Under the pieces are notes generated by a model, which was not told where the DNA came from, made no database searches, and saw nothing but the letters and a program-made list of their open reading frames with translations. A stretch of 64,000 bases of DNA, taken from positions 84,300,712-84,364,711 of the forward strand of contig JAVMKO010000009.1 in NCBI GenBank assembly GCA_032164245.1, in the 5' to 3' direction. Below are positions 44,866 to 57,095 of this stretch, piece by piece. This DNA is from Sternotherus odoratus. Lineage: Eukaryota > Chordata > Testudines > Kinosternidae. Both the position numbers and the translations under genes were made by a program. Numbering within the stretch: the stretch's first letter is position 1; every line of letters starts with the position of its first letter.

Positions 44866-47615
44866 TAACAAAGGAAACTTCCAAAAGAACTTTGTAGGTT
44901 GGGTCCAGTTCCTCTCTCCTGAACTTCCCAGGCCCACTCCACTGTCACTCACACCTGTGAGAGTCTGGAAGCCAACAGAGTCCCTGCACATTTATACTGG
45001 TGTACTCCAGAGCAGAAATAGGCTCATTGACTTCAGGGGAGTTACCCCTCATTTAGAGCTGTGTACACGTGAATGAGGCAGACCATCTGTGACCAGCATG
45101 TGACATTGATTACATAGACACATTATACCTCTCCCTGTCTTCGAATTCAGTGTGACAGCTTCAATTTAGTGAGATTCTGTGACCCATAAACAGGCGAAAA
45201 CTCCCCAGAATAAAATCCAACAATGGACTAGCTCAGCAGAACCTCTGACATCTGGGCAGCACATTTAGCATGCATGTCGCATGGCTTCCACTCACCCTGC
45301 TGTGGCTGCATGCCCCAAGAGAGGAGAGGTGAAAGTCACTCTGCCCATGGGGCCAAGTGCACTGGAACTACCGCCGGGTTCAATGGTGGGAGAGGGCAGG
45401 TGGCAGGACCGAAACAAAACCACTGAACCTGGCCTTGTGCTCGGAGCTTGCCGATCTGGTGAACCATGGAAGGAGAGCAAATCCCCAGCATGAGGGGGCT
45501 CCCTTTTAGGAAGTTTTACTGAAGAAACCAATAACAGAAGCTTGCCGGATGACTTCAACTGCCTTTCTGTAATGGGGACCTCGGGCGTTAGGATAGTCAC
45601 TGACACCTTGAAATGCACCAGAACCAGATCTCAGGACACTTCAGAACCAGCTGTGTTCAATGGCTCTGAAAATGGCATGGAAAAGCCTTGTTCCTTCTGG
45701 CTCTGCTTTTGGCTTCAAAACTACTTATACAGCCTAGTCCCTAGTCAAGGCTTTACTTTAATCAATGTAAATTGGCCCCTCTAATCACACCTCCCTTCCT
45801 GAAGAGTAAAAACAGGTGTGTGGCTTTAAGGATGAGAGAGGAGGCGCTGTGGTTTCACTGTAAAATGAGACGTCATCCTTAGTGAATATTTAGAGCAAAG
45901 GGCTTAGAGGTAGGATGGGGCCCGCAGCACACGGCATCTTCGCACCATGATTTGCAAAAGATCTCCAGCAGGGCCAATGTTCGGTGTACTTGCCGCTTAG
46001 GTCTGGGGTGCGAGTCACCATCTCCAGGCTATTTCCAGGTGCAAACGTTGTTACCTGGGCCATTTGCACAGACCTCCTGAGCTCTCGTAGGCTGTGATGG
46101 AGCTGGCAGCCCTGCAGCTGGTGTGGACTGTCACTTCAGCCATAGCGATATTGTATGACCCCGCTCTACATTCACCTTGTACCAGTATCAACGTGGCCGG
46201 GGCTCTGGACCGTGACACAGGCTGCAACGCTCTGGTTACTTTTCCTCTGTTAAAGAGCAAGAGTTTTAAAACTCCAGCAGCCCAGATTGATTTTTGTAAA
46301 GACTGGTGTGTAAATCATGCTTACTCACTGTAAGAGCCAAAACCTGCCCTTGATTTAGCCTCAAGGCCGACATCCAAAGATCGCATTAGGTCTTTTGACC
46401 CCAGCTTCTCACTGGGAGCTCACGTTCATCCAATTATCTGCCACCACACCCAAGCCTTGTTCAGCGTCACTGCTTCCCAGGATAGAGTCGCCCCGCCTGG
46501 AAGTAGGGCGGACATTCCAGATGTAGAACTTCACATCTGGCTGGCCTGAGACCCATTTTTAGGTGGAAAGCTGAGGAGCACTCTGGCAGCCAGGGGCCGC
46601 AGATAAAGGGACATTGTCACTGCTGCGGGAGGGAGAGGTTGGCAGTTAGAAGGGGGCGAAGTTGAAAAGTCAGAAGAAGAGTTTTCAAAGCTGAGGAGAG
46701 GGAGAGGCAGGAGCTGTCCAAACGGCGGCGTCCATCAGCAGAATTCTCCCTTTAAAACCTTTTGTTCTTCTAACAGTAGCAATTCGCCAATGTAGTAACA
46801 TTCTGACCTTGTATTAATGGAAATTAAGTAAGGGCTAGGCAACTGTGAACATAATGTACAAAACAGACCACTTAGCACTGGCAGCGTTGGTCAGAGATTT
46901 GGATTTCATCACACCCAGGGAAATACATCCCGAGTTTCCCAACAACTGTTTTTTCCACTGTGGATGATGAAGCAACTACAACTGCTCTAAAGTCACACGA
47001 CCAACTCCAGAGTGGACACAGAGAGTATGGCCTAGAGAAAATGAGGAGCCAATTGTGTTTCCACCACAGATGAGTCTTTCTCCCTAGCAGCTCCTCGTGG
47101 GGCCACACCCCAAACCATGTTGTCGGGGGTAACAGCAGAGATAATTGAATAAGGTTTGCCTGCTGCCAAACTAGACTCACAGAGCTGAGAGTTCTTCTCT
47201 GCTTCTCACTGTCCTTTGGGGAAAACTTTAGTACTTTATTCCCTCTCGGCTTGCATATGCCTCAGCTAGCCGCGGTGTTTTGGTACGCATTCACCACAGG
47301 CATTGCAAACACACGCCGACTGCTCAATACAAATGATTTATTTAACCAACAAATAACCAAACCCTGGCCTGCCAAAGGTATCCAGCGGATTCTAGCATTA
47401 GTGATAGACAGAAATAAATGGAACACATGGACCAAAATTGAATGCCTCTTCAGCACTGTGCAGGTTAGAGCCAGCTGTCAGGCAGATTGAAGGGTGGCCA
47501 CATGGCCTACAGGACCGAGACTGCATGAGTTGTCATTGTGGCTCTTCCCTGAGTCACGGCATGTTCCTTGTGCATCCTAAATTCCCAGAGGAGTCAGTGG
47601 GAGTTGAGGGTGTGA
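44866..47615. other. No gene recognised
   Basis: About 2.7 kb of unassigned sequence. Frames of up to 108 codons (45292-45618, minus) show no recognisable family. Confidence 0.45.
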
Positions 47616-47619
47616 GTGG

Positions 47620-47795
47620 AATGCAGGACTGTGACCCTGAGCAAGTCATTTAAACTTTCTATGTCTCGGTTTCCTCACCTAGCGAATGGGGCTAGCGACG
47701 TGTTGTCACATACCTCAGCAGGGTGTTGTGAGGAGTAATTAGGTTCATTCTTGCACAGCCCTTTGAGGATACAAAGTGCTACCTGCTATTGTTAG
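47620..47795 (+). mobile_element. MIR-type SINE, 3' part
   Basis: Core and tail of a MIR element: GACCCTGAGCAAGTCATTTA, ATGTCTCGGTTTCCTCACCT, GAATGGGGCTAGCGACG, GTTGTGAGGAGTAATTAGG and AAAGTGCTACCTGCTATTGT. The tRNA-derived head is missing or unrecognisable. Confidence 0.8.
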
Positions 47796-48744
47796 TTCAC
47801 AGCCCCAGAAACGTCAGCCCGCCCGTCTGTTACTCAATGGGAGACGTTCAGTACAGACAATGATGACGGGGTGCACTGGACGGACACGCATTTGGGTGTG
47901 TATGTTTCCCCCACCCTGCTCCACTGCTGTCAGGACATTTCTGGAGAGACCATCTCCACGCAGTCCCAGCTCTCCCTGCCCATTCAGCCCTCACCCCATG
48001 GGGGTACTAGCAAGGAGAGTTTGGACCTCTCCCCTTCTCCAGAACAGTCCCCTCCATCCAAGACTTCAAACTTCTCAGGTGTTCTCATGCTCCAATAGCC
48101 ACAGCAGTGAAAACCACTCACGCCCATCCAGGGCTGGCAACGAGACCGCACCGGCTACTATCCCAGGCAGACCCAGCCAGGATAACCCCCACGTTCCTAG
48201 TGTCTGGGCTGCACTGTGGCAATTCCCCTGAGCTGGGAATGAAGAGGCGCCAGCGGGTTCTGAATGCCACAGCCTCGTTGTTCAGTAACCTCGACCTGGA
48301 TTCTTGCCCTGTCTCCCCAGTGAACTTCAAGCACCTCCAAGCTGCTGCCCTGGTTTGCATAGTAGTGCTTGCTCCCTCTTTTGCTTTCCACCAAAACTTC
48401 CCCCGGCAGCAAGATTGCCGAGACACAAGGAACCTGCTGATTAACAGGGAGAGGCGGGTGACTGTGGCAGACAAAGGTTTCAGAGGAGCCACCCCAAGAC
48501 TGTCGACCTCACTTGCCACCAGGGGAGAGAGAAACAACGTCCAATCAAAGCAGCTCAGGAATTTGCTACAAAACACTCTTCTGCTGGAAAATGCTGATTC
48601 ATCAGAACCAAACCCGTTTGTGGGAATGTCCTGGGGTCTCCAAGACTTTCTTCAGGCAATGCTTTTCAGGCCCGGGCTGTAGTTCTGGGTCAGGGAGGGT
48701 GCCCTGGGATAGCCAAGCACCTGGTGATGAGAACTCTCACCTGG
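47796..48744. other. No gene recognised
   Basis: Overlapping frames on both strands (longest 48107-48682, plus, 191 codons) carry no recognisable domain and overlap a 152-codon frame on the other strand. Probably chance in G+C-rich sequence. Confidence 0.4.
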
Positions 48745-48910
48745 GATACGAACAGCCAGACTGGCTCAGAGAAGTGGCCCCTCTAGCCCGGTGTCCTATC
48801 TTCCGACCGTGGCCAGTGTCCCATGCCCTAGAGGGAACGAACAGCACATCCCATCACCCATTCCCAGCCTCTGGCAAACAGAGGCTAGTGGATATGGAAG
48901 TCCTGGCTCC
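48745..48910 (-). mobile_element. Old CR1 LINE 3' end fragment
   Basis: Diverged reverse complement of the CR1 3' untranslated region: CTAGCCCGGTGTCCTATCTT, CCGACCGTGGCCAGTGTCCC, TAGAGGGAACGAACAGCACA and CATTCCCAGCCTCTGGCAAA. Confidence 0.75.
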
Positions 48911-49143
48911 ATGTCCTTGGGGTGGCTGATGTAGAGTCAGGACTGGAACTCGGGGCTCCCACCAGAGTGTCCTGAGCATGGAGCTGTTGGCTATTCTGGG
49001 GTGTGCTCTCTCATACACATCAAATAACAGGTCTCACCCAGAGGAAAAATGGGAAACACTTCCGAACTCTCAAAGAGTCTCGTGGGATGGGGAAAATATT
49101 CCCCTTCCAACTCCACCCCTAAGGCTCCCACATTCAAAGCTAA

Positions 49144-50138
49144 ATGTTTTTCAGCAGTTCTTCAGAAAAGGCCCTAGGGATTACAGTGGATGAGAAGCTG
49201 GATACGAGTCAACACAGTGCTCTTGTTGCCAAGAAGGCTAATGGCATTTTGCACTGTATAAGTAGGGGCATTGCCAGCAGGTCAAAGGACATGATCATTC
49301 CCCTCTATTCAACATTGGTGAGGCCTCATCTGGAGTACTGTGTCCAGTTTTGGGACCCACGCTACAAGAAGGATGTGGAAAAATTGGAAAGAGTCCAGAG
49401 GAGGGCAACAAAAATGATTAGGGGCTGGAGCGCATGACTTATGAGGAGAGGCTGAGAGAACTGGAATTGTTTAGTCTACAGAAGAGAAGACTGAGGGGAG
49501 ATTTGATAGCTGCTTTCAACTACCTGAAAGGGGGTTCCAAAGAGGATGGATCTAGACTGTTCTCAGTGGTAGCAGATGACAGAACAAGGAGTAATGGTCT
49601 CAAGTTGCAGTGGGGGAGGTTTAGGTTGGATAATAGGAAAAACTTTTTCCCTAGGGGGGTGGTGAAGCATTGGAATGGGTTCCCTGGGGAGGTGGTGGAA
49701 TCTCCTTCCTTAGGGCTCATCTTCACTCCCGTGGTGTGGGATCGATCTTCTGGCGGTCGATTTATCGCGTCTGGTTAAGACGCGATAAATCGATCGCCTG
49801 TGGCTCCCCCGTCGACTCTGGAATTCCAGCTTGCTGGGAGGCGCAAGCTGGAGTCGACGGGGGAGCACGGCTGCCGCCTGCCGCCGCCGTGGGGACGGCA
49901 GGTAAGTCGGCGGCAGATACACAAACTTCAGCTATGTGATTCTTGTAGCTGAAGTTGCGTATCTGCCGTTGATCCCTCCTCCCCCAGTGAGGACAAGCTT
50001 TTTAAGCTTTTTAAGGTCAGGCTTGACAAAGCCCTGGCTGGGATGATTTAGTTGGGATTGGTCCTGCTTTGAGCAGTGGGGTTGGACTAGATACCTCCTG
50101 AGGTCCCTTCCAACCCGGATATTCTAGGATTCTATGAA
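49144..50138 (+). pseudogene. CR1 LINE, 5'-truncated, split by a MITE
   Basis: The plus strand encodes the CR1 C-terminal region: [38 protein letters not shown] and [11 protein letters not shown]. After a frameshift near 49430 it continues with [38 protein letters not shown] and [17 protein letters not shown]. The MITE at 49713-50001 then interrupts, and the 3' untranslated tail resumes (AAGGTCAGGCTTGACAAAGC, GGTTGGACTAGATACCTCC) to the terminal ATTCTAGGATTCTATGA. One frameshift and otherwise intact frames indicate a rather young copy. Confidence 0.95.
49713..50001. mobile_element. Twin-hairpin MITE in a CR1, 3-bp TSD (TTA)
   Basis: Flanked by TTA (49710-49712 and 50002-50004). The ends GGGCTCATCTTCACT and, on the other strand, AAAGCTTGTCCTCACT form inverted repeats. 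Two perfect or near-perfect internal hairpins are visible: GATTTATCGCGTCTGG paired with AAGACGCGATAAATCGATC, and ACTTCAGCTATGTG paired with TGTAGCTGAAGT. A larger palindrome CCCCCGTCGACTC...GAGTCGACGGGGG lies between. The same architecture recurs at 56663-56967. A 3-bp TTA duplication fits PIF/Harbinger-type elements. No transposase. Confidence 0.85.
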
Positions 50139-53100
50139 ATGCAGCAGCCCCCTCTCCAATCAGGTTCCCCTCGGTGCCTGCTAAGTCCACTCAGCACCCT
50201 CCTAGTGGCAGAGAAGGAGCGAGAGCATTGGCATTGTCCTGTACATGTTAGCCACTTGCAGAATACAGAGCGATGACCGCTATAGAAGGACCAGGGTCAT
50301 TGGCTACAGATCCAGAGTCAAGTCAGTGTCATACGGGTAAAAAACTCTGTAGCATGACCCATGGGCCATGACATGGGGAAGTGACCGATAATCTTTTCCA
50401 GATTTGTTTGCGTTGGGGTGAGTTCCAGTACGCTCCATATTGGGAGAACATTCACAGAGTTCTTTGTAAACGAATGATCAGCTTGGGTCTCTGTAGCAAT
50501 AAAAAGTAGTTAAAAATCGGCATTCATAGTCCATCGAAGTCTCTGACAAAACTACTGGATTTTAACCACATCAGCTAGAGGTTTGAAAAATACCAAAATA
50601 CAAACAAAGCCTAGGAAAGGTGCCACCAGCTGTCAGAAACCAGGACAGAAATGTATTTGTGCAGAACACTTGTACGTCAAAGAGGAGAGGGGCAGAGGGG
50701 CTTTTGTGGGGTGGTGCCTTTCAGAGCACGGGAAAAGGGATATGAAATCAGACCAGGGCATGATTAGCGCATGGCTGATGTCTGTAAGATTTAAGACTTT
50801 TCTTGGAATTCCTGCCTCGCTGCAATTGTTGTAAAGATGAAATTGTTGTAAAGATGAAATTGTTATTCCAAGTACACCTGAGCTATCCCCCATGCAGGAG
50901 AGATTTCATTATTGGCATATTTTGTTCAAGCGCAATAATTTTAAAAAGGCCAGTTTGATAGTGGAGGTTAAAGGGACCCTGGGAAGACAGCTCCGAAATG
51001 GACTAAGCCCCACCCTTCCCATTAAAAGAAACAACTTTTGATTGTTATCTCAACTATCCCAGAGAGTGATAAATTCTTAGCCTTCCAGAGCAAGAGCTGG
51101 GACAGGAGGTAAAAGAGCAGGGAGGCAATGTGGGATCAAGCCCCACATCTTCAGAGCGGAACCCACAAATTTGCCCATGGGAAAACGTGCAATTCGAGCG
51201 CGTACAGCATTTGCTTTGCATTCCCTGGTCATTTGGCTGGCAATCACCTGCAAACAACTCTCGGCACAAGACCATGGACCACCCTTGAGAACGTGCGCTC
51301 CGTGTCATGGGAACTCAACCCCAGGAGCCAAACTCCCGTGCACTGGAAAATGAACAACGGTAACGCGCCGACAGCCCCTGCACTTTCCGAAGACCATGAC
51401 GTCCTGTCCTTCTGACACTGCTGTCTAGGTCAGGCCAGAGAAGGCGAGTGGAATTTGTGAGATAGTAACTGGCGAAAGGAACAGGGCCAGACTCTGCTCC
51501 CAGTCAGAGCAGAGTGAAATGAGGAGTAGCTCCACTGAAATCAGATGAGACCCGGGCCCAGGGTTGTGACAAAGGGACTTGGAAGGATCAGGGAAAACGC
51601 AGGTGGCTAGTGAGTGGCTAGTGCTCGCGGTGCGAGAGGAGAGAGCCTGGTAAAACACCAAGCCTGGAGGAATGCTGCTAGTGTCTCTTACTGACCCGCC
51701 ACTGGTCACAGTCAACAGCAGGGGAACAAGGCTGGCGAGCACCATCCCATTTCTACACCACTTTGTTTTATCTGAACAAACAAAAACCTGGGGGCCTGTT
51801 GCACAAATGGATGGCACAGAACATTCCAGGACTGGGAGCTTGGCTGCAATGAGGGAGATTTTTTTATCCTAATTTGATCTTTATTATTTCGTCAGGCTTA
51901 GAAAATTGCACTATTATTGCTATTGGGGAATTTGGGGGGGGGCACTTTAATTCCTGCGTTTGAAGGACTAATGGATGTTTCTTAATTGCACAAGACCAGA
52001 ACCTCCTGGAGGAATGCGCAGGCAGGAGTTGGCTCCCTTTTAAAGCTGGGGAAGCTGCCAGGAAGTCCCGTCAGGTGATTCATTTTGAATGAAGGAATTG
52101 TTTTGCTTCAGATAAATTGGGAAACAGGGTTTTTGCTAAAGGTAGAGTAGGGATGCAGGGCCCACTTCCTCTTCAGGGCGGTACTTGTTTCAAAGTGCTC
52201 TCCCTGCTCTGCTCAGCCCAGCAGCCCAATGGCTCCCGGGACAGGAAATGCTCGTTACTGTGAGCACACGCTCAGACGTGTTGCTTGAAAACATTGTCCT
52301 TACACCGGCGTATCACTGAGCCGAGGCTGGAGGGAGCCATGAACCCAATCTCGACTTGCCTTTAATAATGGGTGAGGGAAAATGAAACCCACGCCCACTA
52401 GGTCATCCCTGGCAGAGACCATCTCTTTGAACCAGAACGTCTAGGGACGAGTTTGAGAGCCTGGCTCCTGCTGAATAGCATCTTCCTGCACATTTGGTTC
52501 CAATGCAACCCACACAACACAGAATTCGGGGAGACTACTCCTGGAGGGAAGTGCTACCCAACGCCTGGCAGAGGGTCAGAGCCTCGCCCTGACAACAGAC
52601 TGCACAGCAGATGTTTTCAGTCAATTAAGCCTGTGTTAAGTCAGGCAAGAAACTGATCTGCTGTGTGTCCCGCTGTGCTAATATCACAAGTGCTGTCCTA
52701 TCAGGGTAGGGTTGACTCCAGCCTCCAGCTCAGAAATGTCAATGATTACAGCAATATTCCCAGTGTATTCCTCTCGAGAAGTCAATGAATTTTTAATCTT
52801 CGGGGCTGAATAATGTGGGTGCAGCTTCCCTTTAAGCTATGATATAAACCGTTGTGAATCAAGCGCTGAGACCATGATAGTGGCTCACCCAGTACCAAGT
52901 ACAGCTTCCAGACATTCTTCATAATAGCTGACTGGAATTTCGATTGCTTCATTTTAGAAATGCAACTCTTATAACACAGTGTTATTTGGTTGTGGGCTTT
53001 GTCAACATCTGCTCCATTTAGATAATGTTTTGAAAGGGATTTGGCCATTTCAGGTGAGGCAAAACTAGATAAGAATTTACCAGGACATACTTTTCAACGA

Positions 53101-53145
53101 AATGTGCCCCAGCAAAATGTTTTGCATACCCGGGCTGGAAGTTAA
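50139..53145. other. No gene recognised
   Basis: About 3 kb of unassigned sequence. A two-copy 19-bp repeat (AATTGTTGTAAAGATGA) is at about 50823-50861. Frames up to 130 codons (51425-51817, minus) show no recognisable family. Confidence 0.45.
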
Positions 53146-53149
53146 AACT

Positions 53150-53435
53150 AGTCAAATTCAGAGCAGAGCTGAGGTGTCATTTTTTAATAATGAGGGTAAT
53201 AAATCATTGGAACAACGTTCCAGAGTCATCATCATGGGTTCACCATCACTGGAAAATTTTAAATCAAGTTTGACTGTTTTTTTCCAAAATATACGCTCTA
53301 GTTCAATCCACAGCTCTTGAATTTGAAGCAGGTATTAATTCTGGGAAGTCCTATGGACTGTGTTATGTAGGGGTCAGATTAGAAGATTGCAATGATCTCT
53401 TCTGGCTTTAAGAAAATCTATGAATGAGAGTCTAA
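53150..53435 (+). mobile_element. CR1 LINE 3' end, old
   Basis: GAGGGTAATAAATCATTGGA, AACAACGTTCC, CCATCACTGGAAAATTTTAA, ATCAAGTTTGACTG and TCTCTTCTGGCTTTAAGAAA then ATCTATGAA correspond to the last codons and 3' untranslated region of a CR1 subfamily related to 26900-27985. Confidence 0.8.
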
Positions 53436-54679
53436 AAACCGATGTTTTGACTCCCAAGGCTCAAATGTTAGAGATGGGGAAATCATCTATGTTAATGCTA
53501 ATCTGCTAGAAACTGGCCAATCCCCAAGCAGAGGACTTACCAGTTATTAAACTCTGTCTACCTTTAATATTAGCCAAAGGTCTGGGAGAGGTAAAGAGGT
53601 TCATAAGAACATTTAATTTTTTTTTCCTAAGAGGTTATGGCTACCTGAGAACCTAGCATGTAAACGGGTCCATTTCTGCTCTGCATCCAAAAGATGCCAG
53701 ATTCCATTAGCACCCAGCAAGAAGAGTACAAACCCAGCATGAAACTGCCACAAGCATTTCCCAAACACACTGCAGATTTCACTTGTCTAAAGTAATATTC
53801 AAATTCATGGAATTTGTCATTTTCAATCTTTAAAGTACGTTTTACTCTTAAACTACACAACTGCCTCTCTTTTCAAACTTTTGCAATTTCAATAGGATTT
53901 GAAAAACCAGATTTTTAGGCCTGCAGTAAAAATGCTTCAAACCCAAAGCAAAGCTCATCTCATCATGCTGCTATTTTAGATTCAATCGTGTCTGGTTTCA
54001 TGTTTCATTATTAGTTCAAATTTATTTGAGGAATAAATCAATTAAGTCTCTTAGTTTTCATAGTCTAGTGAAAACAGAAGCAATAGCAGTGAAATTCTGT
54101 GCCATCACCAGGGCCAACCCATGTATGCTGTCTAGTTGGCCTGTGAATTCATCTACCGTTGTTCCAGTTCTCGGAGTTTGCAGATCCCCGTAGAATGAAA
54201 TCCTATTTCCTGCATTGGTATCTCCGCATTCCGTACCTTCTTGAGCAAACCAAGTAATAACACAGATGAAAACTTCTTCTAACTTCCTAGACTTGACCTC
54301 TAGTGAGAATGAAAAACTCTGGGTCTGTTTCTTGCCTTCCGGATCCAGAGTAGTTAGGACTCCCAATACAAGGCGTGGGATTCACTACGGAATCTCGGGC
54401 ACCCATCTGTTGGGAGGACGGTTTCAGGTATTCCAGTGTTCTGGAAGTAACACAGGCCCAAAGTTGCACAAGAGGCCACGGATTTGGAGTGCGTCTATTT
54501 TGCGGCACTCAGTTTGGAACACAATGGATCTGATTTTGGAAGAGTGGAGTGGGTGCCTATCCCATTGGAGCGCCCACTGGAGCACTGGGGACCCAGCATG
54601 TTTGAGAATTGAGGTGGGGAAGATGAAGATTTTGGCCATAGCAGCGCAGTCCCTGATACGGCCAGAGCAGCCCAGCCTG
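53436..54679. other. No gene recognised
   Basis: A+T-rich unassigned sequence, becoming G+C-rich at its right end where the next repeat starts. Its frames overlap in several phases. Confidence 0.4.
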
Positions 54680-55085
54680 GATGCAGGCCCATCCCGCAGC
54701 CCTGACCCAGCCCCTGCCCAAACATGCTGGGCTGGGGGAGGGGTGCCCACCCTGCCACCACAGCCTTGAAGCTGCGGCAGCAGGGAGAAACACCTCTCCC
54801 CCTCCAGCCCAGGTGCTGCCGCAGGGAGAGGGAGCTGGTGGGGGGAGTCCTCTCTCTCTGCCGTAACCCTGCATCCCAAGCCCCTCATCCCCAGCCCCAC
54901 CCCAGAGCCCTCACCCCCAGCACCCCAGCCCTGAGCCCCTCCCACACACCGACCCCCTCAGCCTCACCCCCAGCACATGGATTTTGTTACGTGCACCGGT
55001 GTGGACGTGATGGGTCACACCTCACTGCCATATGGATGCACGTAACAAAATTCATTCTGCACATGGGGGTGGGGGGAGGAATGGA
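54680..55085. mobile_element. G+C-rich non-autonomous element ending in a hairpin
   Basis: A C-rich body (CAGCCCTGACCCAGCCCCTG, CCCCAGAGCCCTCACCCCCA) leads into a strong inverted repeat. GGATTTTGTTACGTGCACCG at about 54978 pairs with ATGGATGCACGTAACAAAAT at about 55032-55051, with a loop near 55008-55018. This combination matches a dispersed turtle repeat as I remember it. Superfamily not determined. Confidence 0.6.
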
Positions 55086-55630
55086 GGAATGAGTGTGTCA
55101 GGTCAAATCAATGTTTACTGACGAACACCAATAAAACCTCCTCTTTCCAAGCCTAGCTAGAGTTCATGGTTGTGGTTCCAATTGGTACGACAAACCCTCC
55201 GTCGTTTAAGGCTGTGCCAGAACTCTCAAAGATAACGGATGGTGGCCAGGTCCACAGAACTGTCCTCTTAACTTTGCTGAAGTACCACCCGTAATGATTT
55301 CATGAGGGCTGAAATTACCATTCATTTCAATCAGCTGTCTCTCTATTGCAGCAGCTTGTAACGTGTGATTAGGCACTCTGGAGTAATTTTGCCTCTTATT
55401 TTTTCTTGCAATACAGACTATTTATGTACGAAACTCCTCGCATTTAACAGAAAACCCTTGGTCACCAAAGCTCTGGGGCTGTATTCAGAGGTGTTTCCAT
55501 AACAGTACAGCAGCAGCAAGAGTAATGGCCTGTTGCTTCCTAACTGGATTAATTGTATTGCACAGAGCAGAGATGTGGACACTAATTTCCCAAGCCCATT
55601 TTGTGATTGGCTGTCTGGGTCTTTGTGATA
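55086..55630. other. No gene recognised
   Basis: Unassigned A+T-rich sequence. Confidence 0.4.
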
Positions 55631-55631
55631 A

Positions 55632-55825
55632 GAATGTAAGAACGGCCATATCGGGGCAGACCAAAGGTCCACCTAGCCCAGTATCCAATGCCAGGTGCCC
55701 CAGAGGGAACGAACAGAACAGGGCAACCATCAAGTGATCCATCCCGTCACCCCGTTTCCAGCTTCTGGCAAACAGGGTAGGGACACCATCCCTGCCCATC
55801 CTGGCTAATAGCCATTGATGAACCT
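55632..55825 (-). mobile_element. CR1 LINE 3' end fragment
   Basis: Reverse complement of the CR1 3' untranslated region: GAATGTAAGAACGGCCATAT, CAGACCAAAGGTCCACCTAG, TGCCAGGTGCCCCAGAGGGA and GGCTAATAGCCATTGATGAA. A short internal gap is present relative to 19441-19660 (the CTGTCTACCGACAGTGGC block is missing). Confidence 0.9.
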
Positions 55826-55984
55826 CTCTGGAATCTAGGCCATGGTGAAGAGCGCTGGCATTTCATTATTCATCAAACCCTGTAACTCACCTCGAAAGAG
55901 CAGCACTGTAAAGCCACACACGGCTCTCCAGACGGTGACAGCCAAGGCTCACAAAGACAGCGCACCGCAAGCATTTTGGAAGAC

Positions 55985-57095
55985 AGGACTAAGGATTCAA
56001 AACAACGCTGACCAACTGGAGAACTGGTCTGCAATCAACAAGGTGAAATTCAGTAAAGAGAAGTGCCAAGTACTTCACTTAGGAAGGGAAAATCCAATGG
56101 TCATCTACAAAGCAGGGACTAACAAGCTAGGCTGTCGTACTGTCAAAATGGAGTACGGAGTGTGGTGGATCACAAACTGAATGAGAGTCAACAATAAGAT
56201 GGCGCAGTGAAAAAACACTAATATTCTTGGGTGTATTCACAGGGGTTGCATGTAAGACACTACTCAGCACTGGTGAGGCCCCAGCGGCAGTATGGTGTCC
56301 AGTGCTGAGTGTCACACTTCAGGAAAGATGTAGACAAATTGGAGAGAGTTAAGAACAGAACAACAAAACTGTTTAGAAACCTATGAGGAAAGGTTAAACA
56401 ACTGGTCAGGTTTAGTCTTGAGAGAAGAACACTGAGGGGGGACTGATCACAGTCTTCCAATATGTTACAGGTTGTTACGAAGAGGATGGTGATCAGTTGT
56501 TCTCCATGTCCACTGAAGGCAGCACAAGAAATAACAGACTTGATCTGCAGCAGGGGAGCTTTCGGTCAGATGTGAGGGAAAACTTTCCAACACTCACGAT
56601 AGTTGAACTCTGGAGCAGGCTTCCAAAGGAGGTTGTGGAATTCCCATCATTGGAGGTTTCTACGGGTGTGTCTACACTACTCACCGGATCAGCAGGTTAC
56701 AACCAATCTTTCGGGGGTCAATTTATTGTGTCTACTTTAGACACAATAAATCGATTCCCGAGCGCTCTCACATCGACTCCAGTACTCTACCGCCGCGAGA
56801 GGCATAGGCGGAGTCGATGGAGAACCAGCAGCAGTCGACTCGGTGCCATGAAGACACCACGCTCGGTACGTTGATCTAAATACACTGACTTCAGCTACGC
56901 TATTCTTGTAGCTGAAGTTGTACATCTTAGGTCAAACCCTCTCCCTCCCCCTCATTGTAGACCCGGGCTAAGAACAGGCTGGACAAACACCTGTCAGGAC
57001 TAGTCTAGGTTTACTTGGTCTAGCCTCAGTACAGGGGGCTGGACTTGATGACCTCTTCAGGTCCTTCCTGCCCTATGTTTCTGTGATTCTATGTT
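55985..57095 (+). pseudogene. CR1 LINE relic split by a MITE
   Basis: The plus strand has decayed CR1 C-terminal coding sequence: RIQNNADQLENWSAINKVKF and KCQVLHLGRENPMV, then a TGEAPAAVWCPVLSVTLQ-like degenerate region near 56270, and RSDVRENFPTLTIVELWSRL near 56560-56620. It ends with the 3' tail GGCTGGACTTGATGACCTCT then CTATGTTTCTGTGATTCTATG at about 57092. Interrupted by the MITE at 56663-56967. Confidence 0.88.
56663..56967. mobile_element. Twin-hairpin MITE in a CR1, 3-bp TSD (CTA)
   Basis: Flanked by CTA (56660-56662 and 56968-56970). The ends CGGGTGTGTCTACAC and, on the other strand, CCCGGGTCTACAAT are inverted repeats. The internal hairpins correspond to those at 49713-50001: CAATTTATTGTGTCTA paired with TAGACACAATAAATCGATT, and ACTTCAGCTACGC paired with TGTAGCTGAAGT. 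It is therefore a diverged second member of the same family. Confidence 0.85.

Noticed and set aside
47776..48682. Overlapping frames of 150-190 codons on both strands
   Set aside because: No domain, no splice context, and equally long frames in antisense. Consistent with chance in G+C-rich sequence.
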